A stretch of DNA of 6,669 bases from Savagea sp. (GTDB lineage: Bacteria > Bacillota > Bacilli > Bacillales_A > Planococcaceae): the NCBI GenBank assembly GCA_030146155.1, contig JASLCF010000171.1, forward strand, positions 1 to 6,669. Direction: 5' to 3'. Positions within the stretch are counted from its first letter, which is position 1; the number at the start of each line of letters is the position of its first letter. A model generated the notes under the pieces. That model made no database searches, was not told the DNA's origin, and saw only the letters and a program-made list of their open reading frames with translations. Positions 5,564 to 6,669 of the stretch are shown piece by piece. The position numbers and the translations under genes are program-made.

Positions 5564-6439
5564 ATGGCACAATTAATTGATGGGAAACAAATTGGATTAG
5601 AGATTAAAGAAGAGATTCGTCTTGAGGTAGAGAAATTAAAAGAAAAAGGAATCCAACCCGGTTTAGCGGTTATTTTAGTCGGAGACGATCAAGCATCAGC
5701 GACTTATGTACGTAACAAAGAGACAGCAACTGTGAATGCAGGAATGAAATCTGAGTTAATTCGTTTAGATGCGTCTACTACTGAAGAGGAACTTTTACAG
5801 CAAATTCAACAACTGAATGAAGACGATACGATTCATGGTATTTTAGTACAATTGCCATTGCCGAAACACATTGATGAAAATAAAGTGATTCGCACCATTT
5901 CAGTCGAAAAAGACGTCGATGGCTTCCATCCCGAGAATGTGGGTAAAATGATTATTGGGCAACGTTCTTACCTTTCATGTACACCTTGGGGCATCATTAA
6001 ATTGTTAGAACGCACGAATACAGAAGTTGCGGGTAAACACGCGGTGATTGTGGGACGTAGTAATATTGTAGGGAAACCAATGGGGCAACTCCTTTTACAA
6101 CGTGATGCGACTGTGACTTACACACACTCTAAAACAAAAGATTTGCCTTTTTACACGAAACAAGCAGATATCTTAATCGTTGCGATTGGCCAAGCTAAAT
6201 TCATTAAAGATGAACACGTGAAACCTGGTGCAGTCGTGATTGATGTGGGCATGAACCGAGATGAGTTTGGCAAATTGTGCGGAGATGTAGATTTTGAAGG
6301 TGTGGAAAAAATTGCAGGTGCAATCACGCCAGTCCCTGGTGGAGTGGGTCCAATGACAATCACGATGCTGTTGAAAAACACATTGTACAGTGCGAAAAAA
6401 GCCAATGGATTAACTGATCCAAACGAACCGATTATGTAA
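5564..6439 (+). CDS. folD: Bifunctional methylenetetrahydrofolate dehydrogenase / methenyltetrahydrofolate cyclohydrolase
   Basis: FolD oxidises 5,10-methylene-THF with NADP+ and hydrolyses the methenyl product to 10-formyl-THF, supplying one-carbon units for purines and initiator fMet-tRNA. The 291 residues comprise an N-terminal catalytic region and a Rossmann NADP domain. Visible key residues are Tyr48 and Lys52 (YVRNK), Gln96 (VQLPLP), Asp119 (KDVDGFHP), the NADP loop GRSNIVGKPMGQLL (164-177) and the family signature PGGVGPMTI (258-266). The normally conserved PCTPxG motif reads SCTPWG, with Ser138 replacing proline (TCA at 5975-5977). This may slightly alter the folate-site edge but is unlikely to inactivate. 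The gene starts 3 nt after nusB. A modest GAGGG site (5549-5553) lies within the nusB end, so translation is probably coupled. A terminator follows instead of the xseA gene often found next. Confidence 0.97.
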   Translation: MAQLIDGKQIGLEIKEEIRLEVEKLKEKGIQPGLAVILVGDDQASATYVRNKETATVNAGMKSELIRLDASTTEEELLQQIQQLNEDDTIHGILVQLPLPKHIDENKVIRTISVEKDVDGFHPENVGKMIIGQRSYLSCTPWGIIKLLERTNTEVAGKHAVIVGRSNIVGKPMGQLLLQRDATVTYTHSKTKDLPFYTKQADILIVAIGQAKFIKDEHVKPGAVVIDVGMNRDEFGKLCGDVDFEGVEKIAGAITPVPGGVGPMTITMLLKNTLYSAKKANGLTDPNEPIM

Positions 6440-6452
6440 CACAAACCAACTG

Positions 6453-6490
6453 AAGTAGACAAAATCATTCATCGATTTTGTCTACTTTTT
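6453..6490 (+). terminator. Intrinsic terminator after folD
   Basis: AAGTAGACAAAATC (6453-6466) and GATTTTGTCTACTT (6474-6487) form a perfect 14-bp stem with a 7-nt loop. The stem runs into a short T-tract (6486-6490). It lies 13 nt after the folD stop. The U-tract is short but the stem is strong. It ends 11 nt before the right repeat copy. Confidence 0.88.
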
Positions 6491-6501
6491 AAGGTGTAAG
6501 T

Positions 6502-6669
6502 GTATGAGTAAAATGTTTGTGGGGATAAATAAAAATTCATCACACAATTAATCTCCGTTCCAATCGGATGCTTTCTTATTTAAAACAAGCCGCGGGAAGT
6601 TCAATGTATCAAGCGTTGAAAGGACTTCAAGGATTTTGACTTTGTTTAAACCTACCTGTTTTAGGTGGA
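6502..6669 (-). repeat. Right copy of the long inverted repeat (~168 bp)
   Basis: This is the inverted partner of 13-181 and runs to the last base of the window, so its outer end is not seen. It keeps the same internal elements: the TTGAA/TTCAA hairpin, the CCGCGG palindrome and the TCCG/CGGA hairpin. The minus-strand frame matching the left copy is open for 39 codons (6667-6551) and stops at the same place, still without a start codon. Its inner boundary begins 11 nt beyond the folD terminator. I see no gene in 6440-6669. Confidence 0.85.

Noticed and set aside
1..6669. CRISPR array, tRNA, rRNA, riboswitch or defence/phage genes
   Set aside because: I found no direct-repeat/spacer pattern, no tRNA-like or rRNA-like sequence, and no leader long enough for a known riboswitch. 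All CDSs are housekeeping genes.

Overview
The window is a conserved housekeeping block from an AT-rich Gram-positive bacterium of the order Bacillales. Gene content and order (aroQ, yqhT-type peptidase, efp, accB, accC, yqhY, nusB, folD, all on the + strand) match the yqhS-yqhT-efp ... accB-accC-yqhY-nusB-folD region of Bacillus subtilis, and strong AGGAGG-type ribosome binding sites precede most genes. The spoIIIAA-AH sporulation operon, which lies between efp and accB in spore-forming relatives, is missing, so a non-sporulating member is likely. A type II dehydroquinase argues against Staphylococcus, which uses the type I enzyme. A Planococcaceae/Caryophanaceae-like host is my best guess, at low confidence.

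Layout: positions 13-181 are one copy of a repeat of about 169 bp. An extended -10 promoter (261-288) then drives aroQ-yqhT-efp (317-2392), which ends at a strong intrinsic terminator (2465-2514). A 294-bp gap follows. It carries the accB promoter region and a perfect 15-bp palindrome that looks like an operator. Next comes accB-accC-yqhY (2687-4949), with a terminator at 5058-5104. A third short unit, nusB-folD (5168-6439), has its own extended -10 promoter and ends at a terminator (6453-6490). The second repeat copy (6502-6669) is inverted relative to the first, so the whole gene block sits between long inverted repeats.

Function: AroQ serves chorismate synthesis. The Xaa-Pro peptidase and EF-P both deal with proline, the first in peptide breakdown and the second in translation of polyproline. 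AccB and AccC are the biotin half of acetyl-CoA carboxylase, the entry to fatty acid synthesis, and YqhY is a co-conserved Asp23-family protein linked to control of that enzyme. NusB is a transcription antitermination factor and FolD supplies one-carbon folates.

I found no novel multi-gene system. The points worth a second look are the flanking inverted repeats, the missing sporulation locus with its rewritten intergenic region, and the accB palindrome. Three gene starts should be placed downstream of the longest-ORF start: aroQ at 317, accB at 2687 and nusB at 5168.
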